A DNA stretch of 23,013 bases from Actinomycetota bacterium (lineage in GTDB: Bacteria > Actinomycetota > Geothermincolia > Fen-727 > Anoxymicrobiaceae): contig JAHIPE010000184.1 in the NCBI GenBank assembly GCA_018894655.1, positions 1 to 23,013 on the forward strand. Reading direction: 5' to 3'. A model generated the notes under the pieces. That model was not told the DNA's origin. It searched no databases and saw only the letters and a list, made by a program, of their open reading frames with translations. This document shows positions 8,040 through 15,249 of the stretch, piece after piece. A program made the translations under genes and the position numbers. How positions within the stretch are numbered: the stretch's first letter is position 1; every line of letters starts with the position of its first letter.

Positions 8040-8900
8040 CTACTTATAGTTTGCCCCCCCGGGCCTCTCTCCTTTTCTACCAAGCCAGTCCATCCAATTC
8101 AAAAGCCTGTTCGAACTAATAGCCCGCGAGAACGAGTATTTCTCGGATAGTAAGGTCAAGAATGCTATAAAAAGGAGGATGCCGAGCTTCCACCAGTCCC
8201 CGGCCCCCATCGCCACACCCAGGCCGATCGTCGCCCCCAGGACGTTTGAGCCCGCGTCACCGAGCATGAACCGGCGGGAGAGGTCTCCGGGCAGCAGGAC
8301 CAGTGCCACCGCCCCTACCGACAGGAGGTAAGGGACGAAATAGTCCAGCAGGTCCCAGTTTAGCGCCACCACCCCTGCCAGCGCCGGGATGAACACCTTC
8401 AGCGCCCGTCCCGGCCTCATGTCCAGGAGGTTGAACAGGTTAGCGCACAGGGCGATCAGGGCGGCGTTCAGTAACAACTCCCACAGATGCGTCGAGAACG
8501 GGAGCGACGCCGCCACCGCCACCAGGAAGCCGCCCAGGGCCTTGATGAACCCGGTGGTGACCCTCCCGCTCTGCACCGCCCGGACGTGGCCCTTGAAGCC
8601 GCTCGACTCACCGTCATCCAGCACGTCGTCCAGCAGGCCCAGGAAGCACATCCCCAGCAGCAGGACCAGCAGTGATTCGGCCGGGCCGAACACCATCCTC
8701 GCCGGGTACTCCTCGAGGATCCGGGCCACCACGTATGCTAGCAGGTACACCGGGACGAACAGGAAGCCGGCGGCGGTCGGTACCTCCCGGCCGGCGTAGT
8801 TGACCACCCGCGGGACGTGCTCCATGATGTGCCGGCAACCCGCCAGTATCAGTATCCCCGCCGCGATTGACCCCAGGAATGCTCCCGCCGCCACCAGCAT
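8040..8900 (-). CDS. MraY/WecA-like polyprenyl-phosphate sugar-phosphate transferase
   Basis: Integral membrane protein of the PNPT superfamily, which moves a sugar-1-phosphate from a UDP-sugar to a polyprenyl phosphate. The 286 residues form about nine hydrophobic helices. Diagnostic motifs are GLLDDVLDD (the DDxxD magnesium motif), NLFNLLDMRPGRALK (the NxxNxxD motif) and MLGDAGSNVLG (GDxGS). The usual final HxHH motif is absent; the equivalent cytoplasmic loop reads SEKYSFSRAISSNRLLNWMD. It is also shorter than true MraY (about 320-360) and lies outside a mur cluster, so it is not MraY itself. The start ATG is 3 bases after the GT2 stop, so the two are very likely co-translated. Substrate and product are unknown; a role in an envelope glycan is inferred. 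Confidence 0.85.
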   Translation of the reverse strand: MLVAAGAFLGSIAAGILILAGCRHIMEHVPRVVNYAGREVPTAAGFLFVPVYLLAYVVARILEEYPARMVFGPAESLLVLLLGMCFLGLLDDVLDDGESSGFKGHVRAVQSGRVTTGFIKALGGFLVAVAASLPFSTHLWELLLNAALIALCANLFNLLDMRPGRALKVFIPALAGVVALNWDLLDYFVPYLLSVGAVALVLLPGDLSRRFMLGDAGSNVLGATIGLGVAMGAGDWWKLGILLFIAFLTLLSEKYSFSRAISSNRLLNWMDWLGRKGERPGGANYK

Positions 8901-8903
8901 CGA

Positions 8904-9581
8904 CTAGGTTCCCCCGCCCCGGGGCGTGCGCCTCAGCGCCGATCTCAGTATGTCCACGAACTGCCGCCCCCGGTGGATGAACCCGGCGAGGTCTCTACCG
9001 GTCTCCCGGTGAGACATGCCGGTCTCGACCTCCACCACGGTGAACCCGGCCCGCAGGGCGTCAACGGTCATGCCTACCTCCACCCCGAACCCCCGCTCGA
9101 AAGGGGCCACCCGCCCGTACACCCGGCGGGTCATCGCCCGCTGCCCTGAGAGCGGGGAGGCCATCTCCCTGCCCGCGAGCATTCGTATCACCTTGCGGCC
9201 CAACCCCTGGGCAACGCCGAACCCTCCCTTTCGCGACGGCGACCCGAACGCCGCTACCACCAGGTCGGCCTCTCCCGCCAGCACCGGCCGAAGGATTTTA
9301 TCCGCCCCCCGGGCGCTATCGCCCAGGTCGCCGTCTATTAGCAGCAGGATATCGAACTCCAGGTGCGGCAGGACCCGGTTTAAGGACCCCCCCTTTCCCA
9401 GGTTGGCGCCGTTCACGACCACGGTGGCCCCCGCACAGGCGGCCCCGCGGGGGGTTGAATCGTCCGAGCAGTCGTCTATCACCACCACCCTGTCCACCTC
9501 GGGGATGGCAAGAAGGGAGAGCACGGTCCGGCCTACGGACTCCTCCTCCTGATAAGAGGGTACCACCGCCAGAGTTCTCAT
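8904..9581 (-). CDS. Family 2 glycosyltransferase
   Basis: Cytoplasmic GT-A fold transferase that uses a nucleotide-activated sugar. The 225-residue protein has the GT2 start (VVPSYQEEESVGRTV), the nucleotide-binding VVVIDDCSDDST and the metal-binding DxD at Asp83-Asp85 in LLIDGDLGD. A later block PLSGQRAMTRRVY resembles the dolichol/polyprenyl-phosphate sugar synthase-like subgroup. No membrane helix is visible, so any membrane association would be peripheral or through the neighbouring MraY-like protein. It is packed between steB (7-base gap) and the MraY-like gene (3-base gap), which argues for a shared pathway. The donor sugar and acceptor cannot be told from sequence. Confidence 0.92.
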   Translation of the reverse strand: MRTLAVVPSYQEEESVGRTVLSLLAIPEVDRVVVIDDCSDDSTPRGAACAGATVVVNGANLGKGGSLNRVLPHLEFDILLLIDGDLGDSARGADKILRPVLAGEADLVVAAFGSPSRKGGFGVAQGLGRKVIRMLAGREMASPLSGQRAMTRRVYGRVAPFERGFGVEVGMTVDALRAGFTVVEVETGMSHRETGRDLAGFIHRGRQFVDILRSALRRTPRGGGT

Positions 9582-9588
9582 GGATACC

Positions 9589-10440
9589 TCAAATGCCCGC
9601 CGCCTCCGGCAGTATCCGCTCGGCGGCCCTGCCGCTGCCGTAGTACCCGCTCCTGCCCTCCAGCACCAGCACCAGGGCTACCTCTCCCGGTACAGTGTCC
9701 ACGTGGTCCACGGTGGATATACCGTTCTTCTTGTACTCTATCATCGCGGCGTCCGATTCCTTCGCGCCGCTTACCCCGACAACCGGAAACCCCGCCGCGG
9801 CAAACGCCCGCAGGAGGGGCAGGTCGGTGCTCTCGAGGGCGTCGGCCTTCTCTATGCTTCCCAGTAAAACCGCGCCGGTGACGGGCCCGGGCAAGACCCC
9901 CTGCAGTTGTATTGCACCAAGCTGGTCCAGCATCGTCAGTACACCGGTGTTGGACGCGGTCTTCAACTGCTCCACCACCTCCGCCAGTACCCTCTCCTTC
10001 AGTACCTCGGCTTCCGCGGGCAGTCCGAATCCCGAGGCGAGGCTCTCGAGCAATGCCGGGTCCTCGTAAACCGTGGCGGGTGGCAGTTTGATGGTAAGCG
10101 GTACGTTACCTCCGGCGGATCCGATCGCGTCGTGGATCGAGTGGAGGGCCTCCTGGTCCGGCTCCAGCCCGGTGATAACCACGAACGGCCTTTCCGGCAG
10201 GCGGTTAGCCAGCATGTACGGCTTCGACTCCGTGGTATAACCCCTGTAGACGTCCAGGTCGTCGTGAAGCGACTGGTTTTTCTCTTTTATCTCGGAAAAC
10301 GTCTCCTTCAGGGACTCGATCTCGCTTTTCTGCTCGGCAATCAGGCCCCTCTCCACCAGGGTTGTGCCTAGCAGGATGCCTATCCCCAGAGCGAGGAGAA
10401 CCGCCACCAGCGAAATCACGTGGTATCTCATGTCCAGCAA
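9589..10440 (-). CDS. steB: SteB/MctB-like envelope protein
   Basis: Member of the MctB (copper transporter) family, known as SteB in corynebacteria where it works with SteA in cell separation, and as Rv1698/MctB in M. tuberculosis. The 283-residue protein has one N-terminal membrane helix at about residues 8-27, a coiled-coil stretch at 33-65 (EQKSEIESLKETFSEIKEKN) and a soluble C-terminal domain. This matches the family layout and suggests an extracytoplasmic body anchored by the first helix. The start is a TTG at 10440 with GGGGGAG upstream; an ATG three codons later (10431) is the alternative. It follows steA by 19 bases. Whether it moves copper or regulates wall hydrolases here cannot be decided from sequence. 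Confidence 0.88.
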   Translation of the reverse strand: MLDMRYHVISLVAVLLALGIGILLGTTLVERGLIAEQKSEIESLKETFSEIKEKNQSLHDDLDVYRGYTTESKPYMLANRLPERPFVVITGLEPDQEALHSIHDAIGSAGGNVPLTIKLPPATVYEDPALLESLASGFGLPAEAEVLKERVLAEVVEQLKTASNTGVLTMLDQLGAIQLQGVLPGPVTGAVLLGSIEKADALESTDLPLLRAFAAAGFPVVGVSGAKESDAAMIEYKKNGISTVDHVDTVPGEVALVLVLEGRSGYYGSGRAAERILPEAAGI

Positions 10441-10459
10441 AGGGGCTCCCCCTATCCCA

Positions 10460-11641
10460 TCAGATGAGGTTCTGGAGCTTCATCAGCCATACCTGGAACC
10501 TTATCGCCAGTACCGAGATAAACTGCCTGACCGGCTCGGACAACAGGATAATGATAACAATCGTCACCAGGGCCGCGGTGACCATGAGTGCCAGGTGCCA
10601 GCCCTTGACCCTGGTGCTGTACAACCGGCTGACCCCTTTGGCGTCCACCAGTATGGCGCCCACGCGCAACCTCACCAGGAACGTGCTGGCCATACCCTGC
10701 CTGTCCTTGTCCATGAACTCAACCAGGTTATTGTGGCCGCCCACCACTACGATCAGCTCGGCGCCTTTCTCGTAGGCGATAAGCATCGCGATATCCTCGC
10801 TGGTCCCCGGGTAGTGGAAGACGGTTGACGCCAGCCCCAACTCCTCCAGCCGCTCCTTGCCCGGGGCCTTGCCGTTGCGGTACCCGTGAACCACCAGTTC
10901 GCCCGCCTTCCGGAGCGCGTCGTCGGACACGCTGTCCATATCGCCCACTATCATGTCAGGCCTGTAGCCTATCTCCAACAGCGCATCCGCCCCTCCGTCA
11001 ACCGCGATAAGCGCCGGCTTCATCTCCCGCAGGTACGGGCGGAGCGCCAGCAGGTCACGCTTGTAATCATGACCCCTGACCACGACGAGAACCTGCCTGC
11101 CGGCCAGCCCGCTGGAGATGTTGGGAAGGTCGACGCTCTCCAGGAGTATCTCCTTTTCGACCTCCAGGAGCTCCATGGTGTTGGCCGCGAAATCACCCAG
11201 GTGCTTCCCCAGGTTCTTCTTGCTCTCCTCGACCCGCGCCTCTATCTCGGGCAAGTTGAGCAGCCTGCCGCTGGCTACCTCGTCATCGCCCAGGAAAACG
11301 GAACCCCCGTCAACCTGGACGATGTCGCCTTCCTTTACCAGATCGAACACCTCTCCGCCTACCTCGTCCACTATCCGTATCCCTGACGCTACGATGATAA
11401 GCGGGCCGAGGTTGGGGTAGAGGCCGGTTAGCGAGCAGGCGGCGTTAACCACCACCGCGGGCTTCCTCTCCACCAGTGATTCCGCGGAAACACGGTCTAT
11501 GTCGGTATGGTCTATTATCGCGACCTCGCCGGCATTGAGCCGCTTGACCAAGTTCTTGGTCCTCTTGTCCAGCCTGGCGGTCGCCTCGGTCACGTTCTTG
11601 TCCGCCCTATCGGAAACGGACGTTATGGAAGTTGATCTCAT
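10460..11641 (-). CDS. steA: SteA-like cytokinetic ring protein with thiamine-pyrophosphokinase-like domain
   Basis: Homologue of SteA, a septal protein involved in daughter-cell separation in Corynebacterium. Its 393 residues have an N-terminal domain (about 25-165), then a segment resembling the catalytic core of thiamine pyrophosphokinase: VDGGADALLEIGYRPDMIVG at 213-232 followed by GDMDS at 233-237, and YPGTSEDIAMLIA near 287-299. One membrane helix lies at about 347-367, followed by a 26-residue amphipathic tail, so the large part probably faces the cytoplasm. Start ATG at 11641 has GAGGG upstream and a promoter-like sequence before it. It heads the group steA-steB-GT2-MraY-like. Whether the TPK-like site is active is unknown. 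Confidence 0.9.
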   Translation of the reverse strand: MRSTSITSVSDRADKNVTEATARLDKRTKNLVKRLNAGEVAIIDHTDIDRVSAESLVERKPAVVVNAACSLTGLYPNLGPLIIVASGIRIVDEVGGEVFDLVKEGDIVQVDGGSVFLGDDEVASGRLLNLPEIEARVEESKKNLGKHLGDFAANTMELLEVEKEILLESVDLPNISSGLAGRQVLVVVRGHDYKRDLLALRPYLREMKPALIAVDGGADALLEIGYRPDMIVGDMDSVSDDALRKAGELVVHGYRNGKAPGKERLEELGLASTVFHYPGTSEDIAMLIAYEKGAELIVVVGGHNNLVEFMDKDRQGMASTFLVRLRVGAILVDAKGVSRLYSTRVKGWHLALMVTAALVTIVIIILLSEPVRQFISVLAIRFQVWLMKLQNLI

Positions 11642-11671
11642 CCAGTCACCACCCTCTGCAGTCGACAGGTA

Positions 11672-11677
11672 ATTATC
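11672..11677 (-). promoter_or_regulatory. Possible extended -10 promoter before steA
   Basis: The minus strand reads TGTGAGATAAT, with GATAAT matching 5/6 of the -10 consensus and a TG one base ahead of it. No good -35 hexamer is seen at 16-18 bases. The transcript would start around 11665, leaving a leader of about 25 bases with GAGGG before the steA ATG. The same GATAAT form occurs upstream of paaK. Confidence 0.4.
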
Positions 11678-11710
11678 TCACATCTACAGCGGTCAGCGCT
11701 TAAATGACGC

Positions 11711-11779
11711 ATTGGGGACAGGCACCACCGACGCGAAACGCGCCAACGGGGACAGGCACCACAGATGCCTGACCCCAAT
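11711..11779 (+). repeat. GGGGACAGG-type inverted repeat cluster between recN and steA
   Basis: ATTGGGGACAGGCA (11711-11724) is matched by TGCCTGACCCCAAT (11766-11779) as an inverted repeat with 13 of 14 positions pairing. Within it GGGGACAGGCACCAC occurs twice as a direct repeat (11714-11728 and 11748-11762, 34 bases apart), and CGCGAAACGCG (11732-11742) forms a small perfect hairpin. There is no T-tract, so it is not a standard terminator. The core GGGG(A/T)CAGG is shared with the repeats at 18421-18676, which suggests a dispersed REP-like family. Confidence 0.8.
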
Positions 11780-11786
11780 TCTGCCT

Positions 11787-13511
11787 TTAGCGGTTTTGTG
11801 CCCTGTCGAGGATGTCCCTGGCGTGTTCTCTGGTCACCTTCCTCCCGGTGGTATCGCCCAGCATGCGGCATATCTCGTCCACTCTTTCATCGCCGGACAG
11901 TAACTCAATCCCGGTGCGCACCCCCCCGCCGCCCTTGCTCTTGAAGACCTGGTAATGCCAGTCGGCAAACGTCGCTATCCGGGGAATATGCGTTACGCAG
12001 AAGACCTGGTGATAGCGGGTCAACTGGTGCAGTTTCTCCCCCACCTTTGCCGCGGTCTGTCCGCCTATTCCCGCGTCCACCTCGTCGAACACCAGCGTGG
12101 GTATCCTGTCCGCCCCCGCCAGCACTATTTTCAGGGCCAGCATCACCCGTGACATCTCCCCACCCGAGGCGATGCGGCGCAGGGGCCTTGCCGGCCCTTC
12201 CGGCACCGGGCTGAAAAGGAACTCCACCTCCGATGAGCCTCGCGGCCCGAAAGCTCCCGTTCCATCCACGTCACCCGTTGAGGGCTTCTCCTCCCCGGGG
12301 CGGACCTCCACCTCGAAGCGGGCACCCTTGAGCTCCAGCTGACCGAGCTCTCCCGCGACCGCCTCCTCCAACGCGGAGGCGGCTTCCTCCCTGCCCCGGG
12401 TAAGGATCTCCGCGAGTCCCGCCACCTTCGCCCTGCTCTTCTCTATCTCCCCATCGAGGGCACCCGCGCGCTCAATGCTCTCCTCGATGCCGCGAAGCTT
12501 CGACTCCGCTTCATCGAGGTAGGAGAGAACCGACGGGAGGGTACCGCCGTGCCTCCGGCACAGTTCTCGGAGCATGCTCAGCCGCGACTCGACCTCCTCC
12601 AGCCTGGAGGGCTCCATCTCCAGCCTCCCGCGGTAGGCTGCGGCCTCGGCGGCCACGTCCTCGGTGTCGAAGATGATCGACTCCACGCGCTCGGCCAGGC
12701 CTGAGAGCTCCCGGTCGAGGGAGGACATCCTCCTGAGTTCCTCCAGGGCCCCCGAGAGGGTATCTCGCGCGCAGCCCGCGGGCCGGTCATCAGACACCAG
12801 CGCCGCCTCCACCCTGGCCGAGAGCTCCCAGAGTTCCCTGGCGTGCCGGAGCCTTCCCGCCTCGGCCTCCAGTTTCTCCAGCTCGTCGGGTAGCGGTTTC
12901 ACCCCCCTGATGCGCTCCACCTCGTCCCGGAGGAGCTCGGCCTCCCTCTCCAGGCCCTCCCCCCCCGGCCCGGTTTGCCGCCGCTCGGCAAGGAGCGACT
13001 TCAACCTGTCGTAAGACCTCCGGTACTTCCCGAGGTTCTTCATCTGCTCACGCCCGGCGAAACGGTCCAGGTACTCCACGTGTGTGCCCGCCCTGGTCAG
13101 AGCCTGGTGGGTGTTCTGGCCGTGCACGTCCAGCAGGATATCACCTATCGCTCCGAGCGTGGACACCGGGCAGATATGCCCGTTTACGTTGCAACGGCTC
13201 TTACCGCTTGCCGGCACAGTTCTCCCCAGCATCAGCTCCTCTTCCCCCCCGGAGATGAACCCCAACCTCTCCAGCTCGCCCTGTGCTTCCGGCGTGCCGG
13301 TGAGGTCGAAAGCGCACTCGAGGACCGCCGCCCGGGCGCCGTGGCGGACCTGGACGGTGTCCGCGCGGTCGCCCAGCAGCAACCCGATCGCCCCCACCAG
13401 CACCGTCTTGCCCGTGCCGGTCTCACCGGTAAGGACGTTCAGGCCGTCGTGGAACTCCACCTCGATGCTCTCCACAAGCGCGAAGTCGAGCACCTTGAGA
13501 TATGCCAGCAA
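11787..13511 (-). CDS. recN: DNA repair protein RecN
   Basis: SMC-like ATPase that acts at double-strand breaks during recombinational repair. The 574 residues have the normal RecN layout: N-terminal ATPase half with Walker A GETGTGKT at 29-36, a long coiled-coil middle with heptad-rich Glu/Arg/Leu segments (about 150-370), and a C-terminal half with signature SGGEMSR, Walker B TLVFDEVDAGIGG and the terminal VTHIPRIATFADWHYQVFK block. The Walker A differs slightly from the common GETGAGKS. The start is TTG at 13511 with a strong GAGGAGGAG just upstream that overlaps the end of nadK, so the two are coupled. No argR gene separates nadK and recN, unlike many Clostridia. Confidence 0.98.
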   Translation of the reverse strand: MLAYLKVLDFALVESIEVEFHDGLNVLTGETGTGKTVLVGAIGLLLGDRADTVQVRHGARAAVLECAFDLTGTPEAQGELERLGFISGGEEELMLGRTVPASGKSRCNVNGHICPVSTLGAIGDILLDVHGQNTHQALTRAGTHVEYLDRFAGREQMKNLGKYRRSYDRLKSLLAERRQTGPGGEGLEREAELLRDEVERIRGVKPLPDELEKLEAEAGRLRHARELWELSARVEAALVSDDRPAGCARDTLSGALEELRRMSSLDRELSGLAERVESIIFDTEDVAAEAAAYRGRLEMEPSRLEEVESRLSMLRELCRRHGGTLPSVLSYLDEAESKLRGIEESIERAGALDGEIEKSRAKVAGLAEILTRGREEAASALEEAVAGELGQLELKGARFEVEVRPGEEKPSTGDVDGTGAFGPRGSSEVEFLFSPVPEGPARPLRRIASGGEMSRVMLALKIVLAGADRIPTLVFDEVDAGIGGQTAAKVGEKLHQLTRYHQVFCVTHIPRIATFADWHYQVFKSKGGGGVRTGIELLSGDERVDEICRMLGDTTGRKVTREHARDILDRAQNR

Positions 13512-13513
13512 GT

Positions 13514-14401
13514 TTACTCCTCCTCGACATGCGCGGGCGGGCTCATGAACTTCCTGCGCAGCGTCTGGTAGAAGGAGCTACCTTCCAGTTCGACTATCTT
13601 GATGGTCTTCTCCAGCGCGAAAAATTCTACTGTCCCCCCCGGGGGGATCTCCACGTCCTCGCGGCCGTCCACGCTCAGGGCCAGCCTCTCGGGTGCGTCT
13701 TCGACTATTACCTTTACCGTATCCCTGGCGTCAAGCACCATCGGCCGGCTGAACAGCATGTGGGCGCAGATCGGGGTCAAGAGGAAGCAGTTGAGCTCGG
13801 GGGTGACTATCGGCCCACCCGATGACAGTGAGTAAGCCGTTGACCCGGTGGCGCTGGATATGATGAGGCCATCCCCGGAGTACCTCATGAAGAACTCCCC
13901 GTTGATATACGTTGACAGGTGAATGAGCCTCTCCCTGGCAAGCTTTCCGATGACCACCTCGTTTAGAGCCCTGAACTCCCGGCTCGCGTCCGTCCCAAGC
14001 TTGCAACCGATAGGGCGCCTCCTGCTCACCCGGTACCTCCCGGAGAATACGTCCTCCAACGCCCGTTCGACCTTTTGTATCTCCGCCGCGGTGAGGAAGC
14101 CCAGCTTCCCGATGTTGATGCCGACCATGGGAATGTCATGCCCCCAGAGCACATCCACGGCGTGGAGCATCGTCCCGTCCCCTCCCAGGACTAACGCGAG
14201 GTCCACCGCCTCCAGGCTTGCGACCACCCTGCCGGGCGCGTCCGGCCCCAGCGCCTCCGCGTCACTCTCCAGGAGGCAGTCTCCTACTCCGTTTTCCTCC
14301 AGCCAGGACGCCACCTGCCGCACCATCGTTGTAATGCCCGGCTTCCTGACGTGAGGTACTATCAGTACGTTCCTGAACCTAACGGTGTCACTCTCACCCA
14401 T
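13514..14401 (-). CDS. nadK: NAD kinase
   Basis: Phosphorylates NAD to NADP using ATP or polyphosphate. The 295-residue protein has the GGDGT motif at 73-77, the NE pair at 147-148 (ALNEVVIG) and the glycine-rich stretch starting SGDGLIISSATGSTAYSLSS from about residue 165. These are the conserved substrate-binding blocks of the family. ATG at 14401 follows GGAGGGCGC, a good ribosome-binding site. It sits between tlyA and recN, the arrangement shared by Actinobacteria and Firmicutes. The C-terminal tail (SPPAHVEEE) is acidic and encodes part of the ribosome-binding site of recN. Confidence 0.98.
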   Translation of the reverse strand: MGESDTVRFRNVLIVPHVRKPGITTMVRQVASWLEENGVGDCLLESDAEALGPDAPGRVVASLEAVDLALVLGGDGTMLHAVDVLWGHDIPMVGINIGKLGFLTAAEIQKVERALEDVFSGRYRVSRRRPIGCKLGTDASREFRALNEVVIGKLARERLIHLSTYINGEFFMRYSGDGLIISSATGSTAYSLSSGGPIVTPELNCFLLTPICAHMLFSRPMVLDARDTVKVIVEDAPERLALSVDGREDVEIPPGGTVEFFALEKTIKIVELEGSSFYQTLRRKFMSPPAHVEEE

Positions 14402-14449
14402 GCGCCCTCCATGCCTTGCCTGCGCCCGGTAAATTCCCCTTCAGTGGGC

Positions 14450-15244
14450 TCAACTGCCTTCCCGGTGGGCTTCTTCGACCGCCCGCTCTATCTTCTCCGG
14501 CCCAACCCCTTCCGCCGGCCGCCCGACCAGGTGGGTGAAGAACTCCACGTTGCCCTTCGGGCCGGTGAGCGGAGAGGCTGTTACCTGCTTCATCACCAGG
14601 CCCAATTCCTCCAGCCACGCCGCCAGTTCGCCAATCAGCCTGGCGTGGACCAGCGGGTCTCTCACCACGCCTCCTTTCCCCAGACGGCGCGGCGCCTCGA
14701 ACTGTGGTTTTAACAATGCCACTATCTCTCCGCCGTCGGGTAGGACGCTCCTGATGGGTCCGATAACCTTCTCGAGCGATATGAACGACACGTCGACCGT
14801 GGCTATATGCGGCCTCGCCGCGAGGTCTCCGGAGGTAAGGCCGCGAGCGTTGTAACGCTCCATTACGATAACCCTGGGGTCATTTCGCAACCTCCAGTGG
14901 AGCTGGCCCCTGCCCACGTCCAGCGCGATGACCTTCGAGGCACCTCTCCTGAGAACACAATCAGTGAAACCGCCGGTGGAAGAGCCGACATCAAGTACCA
15001 CCTTGCCCGCCACGTCGACGCCGAACACGTCCAGCGCGTGCTCCAGTTTAATCCCGCCGCGCGACACGTACTCGTTGCCCCGGCGCTCGAAGGCGATCTC
15101 TTCATCGCCGGATACCTGCGTGCCCGGCTTCACCGCGGTACTGCCGTCAACCGATACCCGGCCTTCCATCACCGCCGCGCGCGCCAGGGACCGGCTTTCG
15201 GTGTAACCGCTTTCATACAGGTAAACGTCCAGTCTCTTCTTCAT
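14450..15244 (-). CDS. tlyA: TlyA family rRNA 2'-O-methyltransferase / hemolysin-like protein
   Basis: Methylates ribose 2'-OH of cytidines in 16S and/or 23S rRNA; in mycobacteria this confers capreomycin sensitivity. An S4 RNA-binding domain covers about residues 1-60 (KKRLDVYLYESGYTESRSLA), followed by an FtsJ-type methyltransferase domain with SAM motif VLDVGSSTGGFTD, then ATVDVSFISL, ALLKPQFEA and GNVEFFTHL, which carry the catalytic Lys-Asp-Lys-Glu set. The ATG at 15244 gives 264 residues and the family-typical MKKRLDV start. A TTG three codons earlier overlaps the dxs stop as TTGA and is an alternative. Position right after dxs matches the clostridial dxs-tlyA-nadK order. Which rRNA sites are modified cannot be told from the sequence. 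Confidence 0.95.
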   Translation of the reverse strand: MKKRLDVYLYESGYTESRSLARAAVMEGRVSVDGSTAVKPGTQVSGDEEIAFERRGNEYVSRGGIKLEHALDVFGVDVAGKVVLDVGSSTGGFTDCVLRRGASKVIALDVGRGQLHWRLRNDPRVIVMERYNARGLTSGDLAARPHIATVDVSFISLEKVIGPIRSVLPDGGEIVALLKPQFEAPRRLGKGGVVRDPLVHARLIGELAAWLEELGLVMKQVTASPLTGPKGNVEFFTHLVGRPAEGVGPEKIERAVEEAHREGS

Positions 15245-15249
15245 CTCGG

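Noticed and set aside
8040..8900. True MraY of peptidoglycan synthesis
   Set aside because: Too short, lacks the terminal His motif, and there are no mur genes around it.
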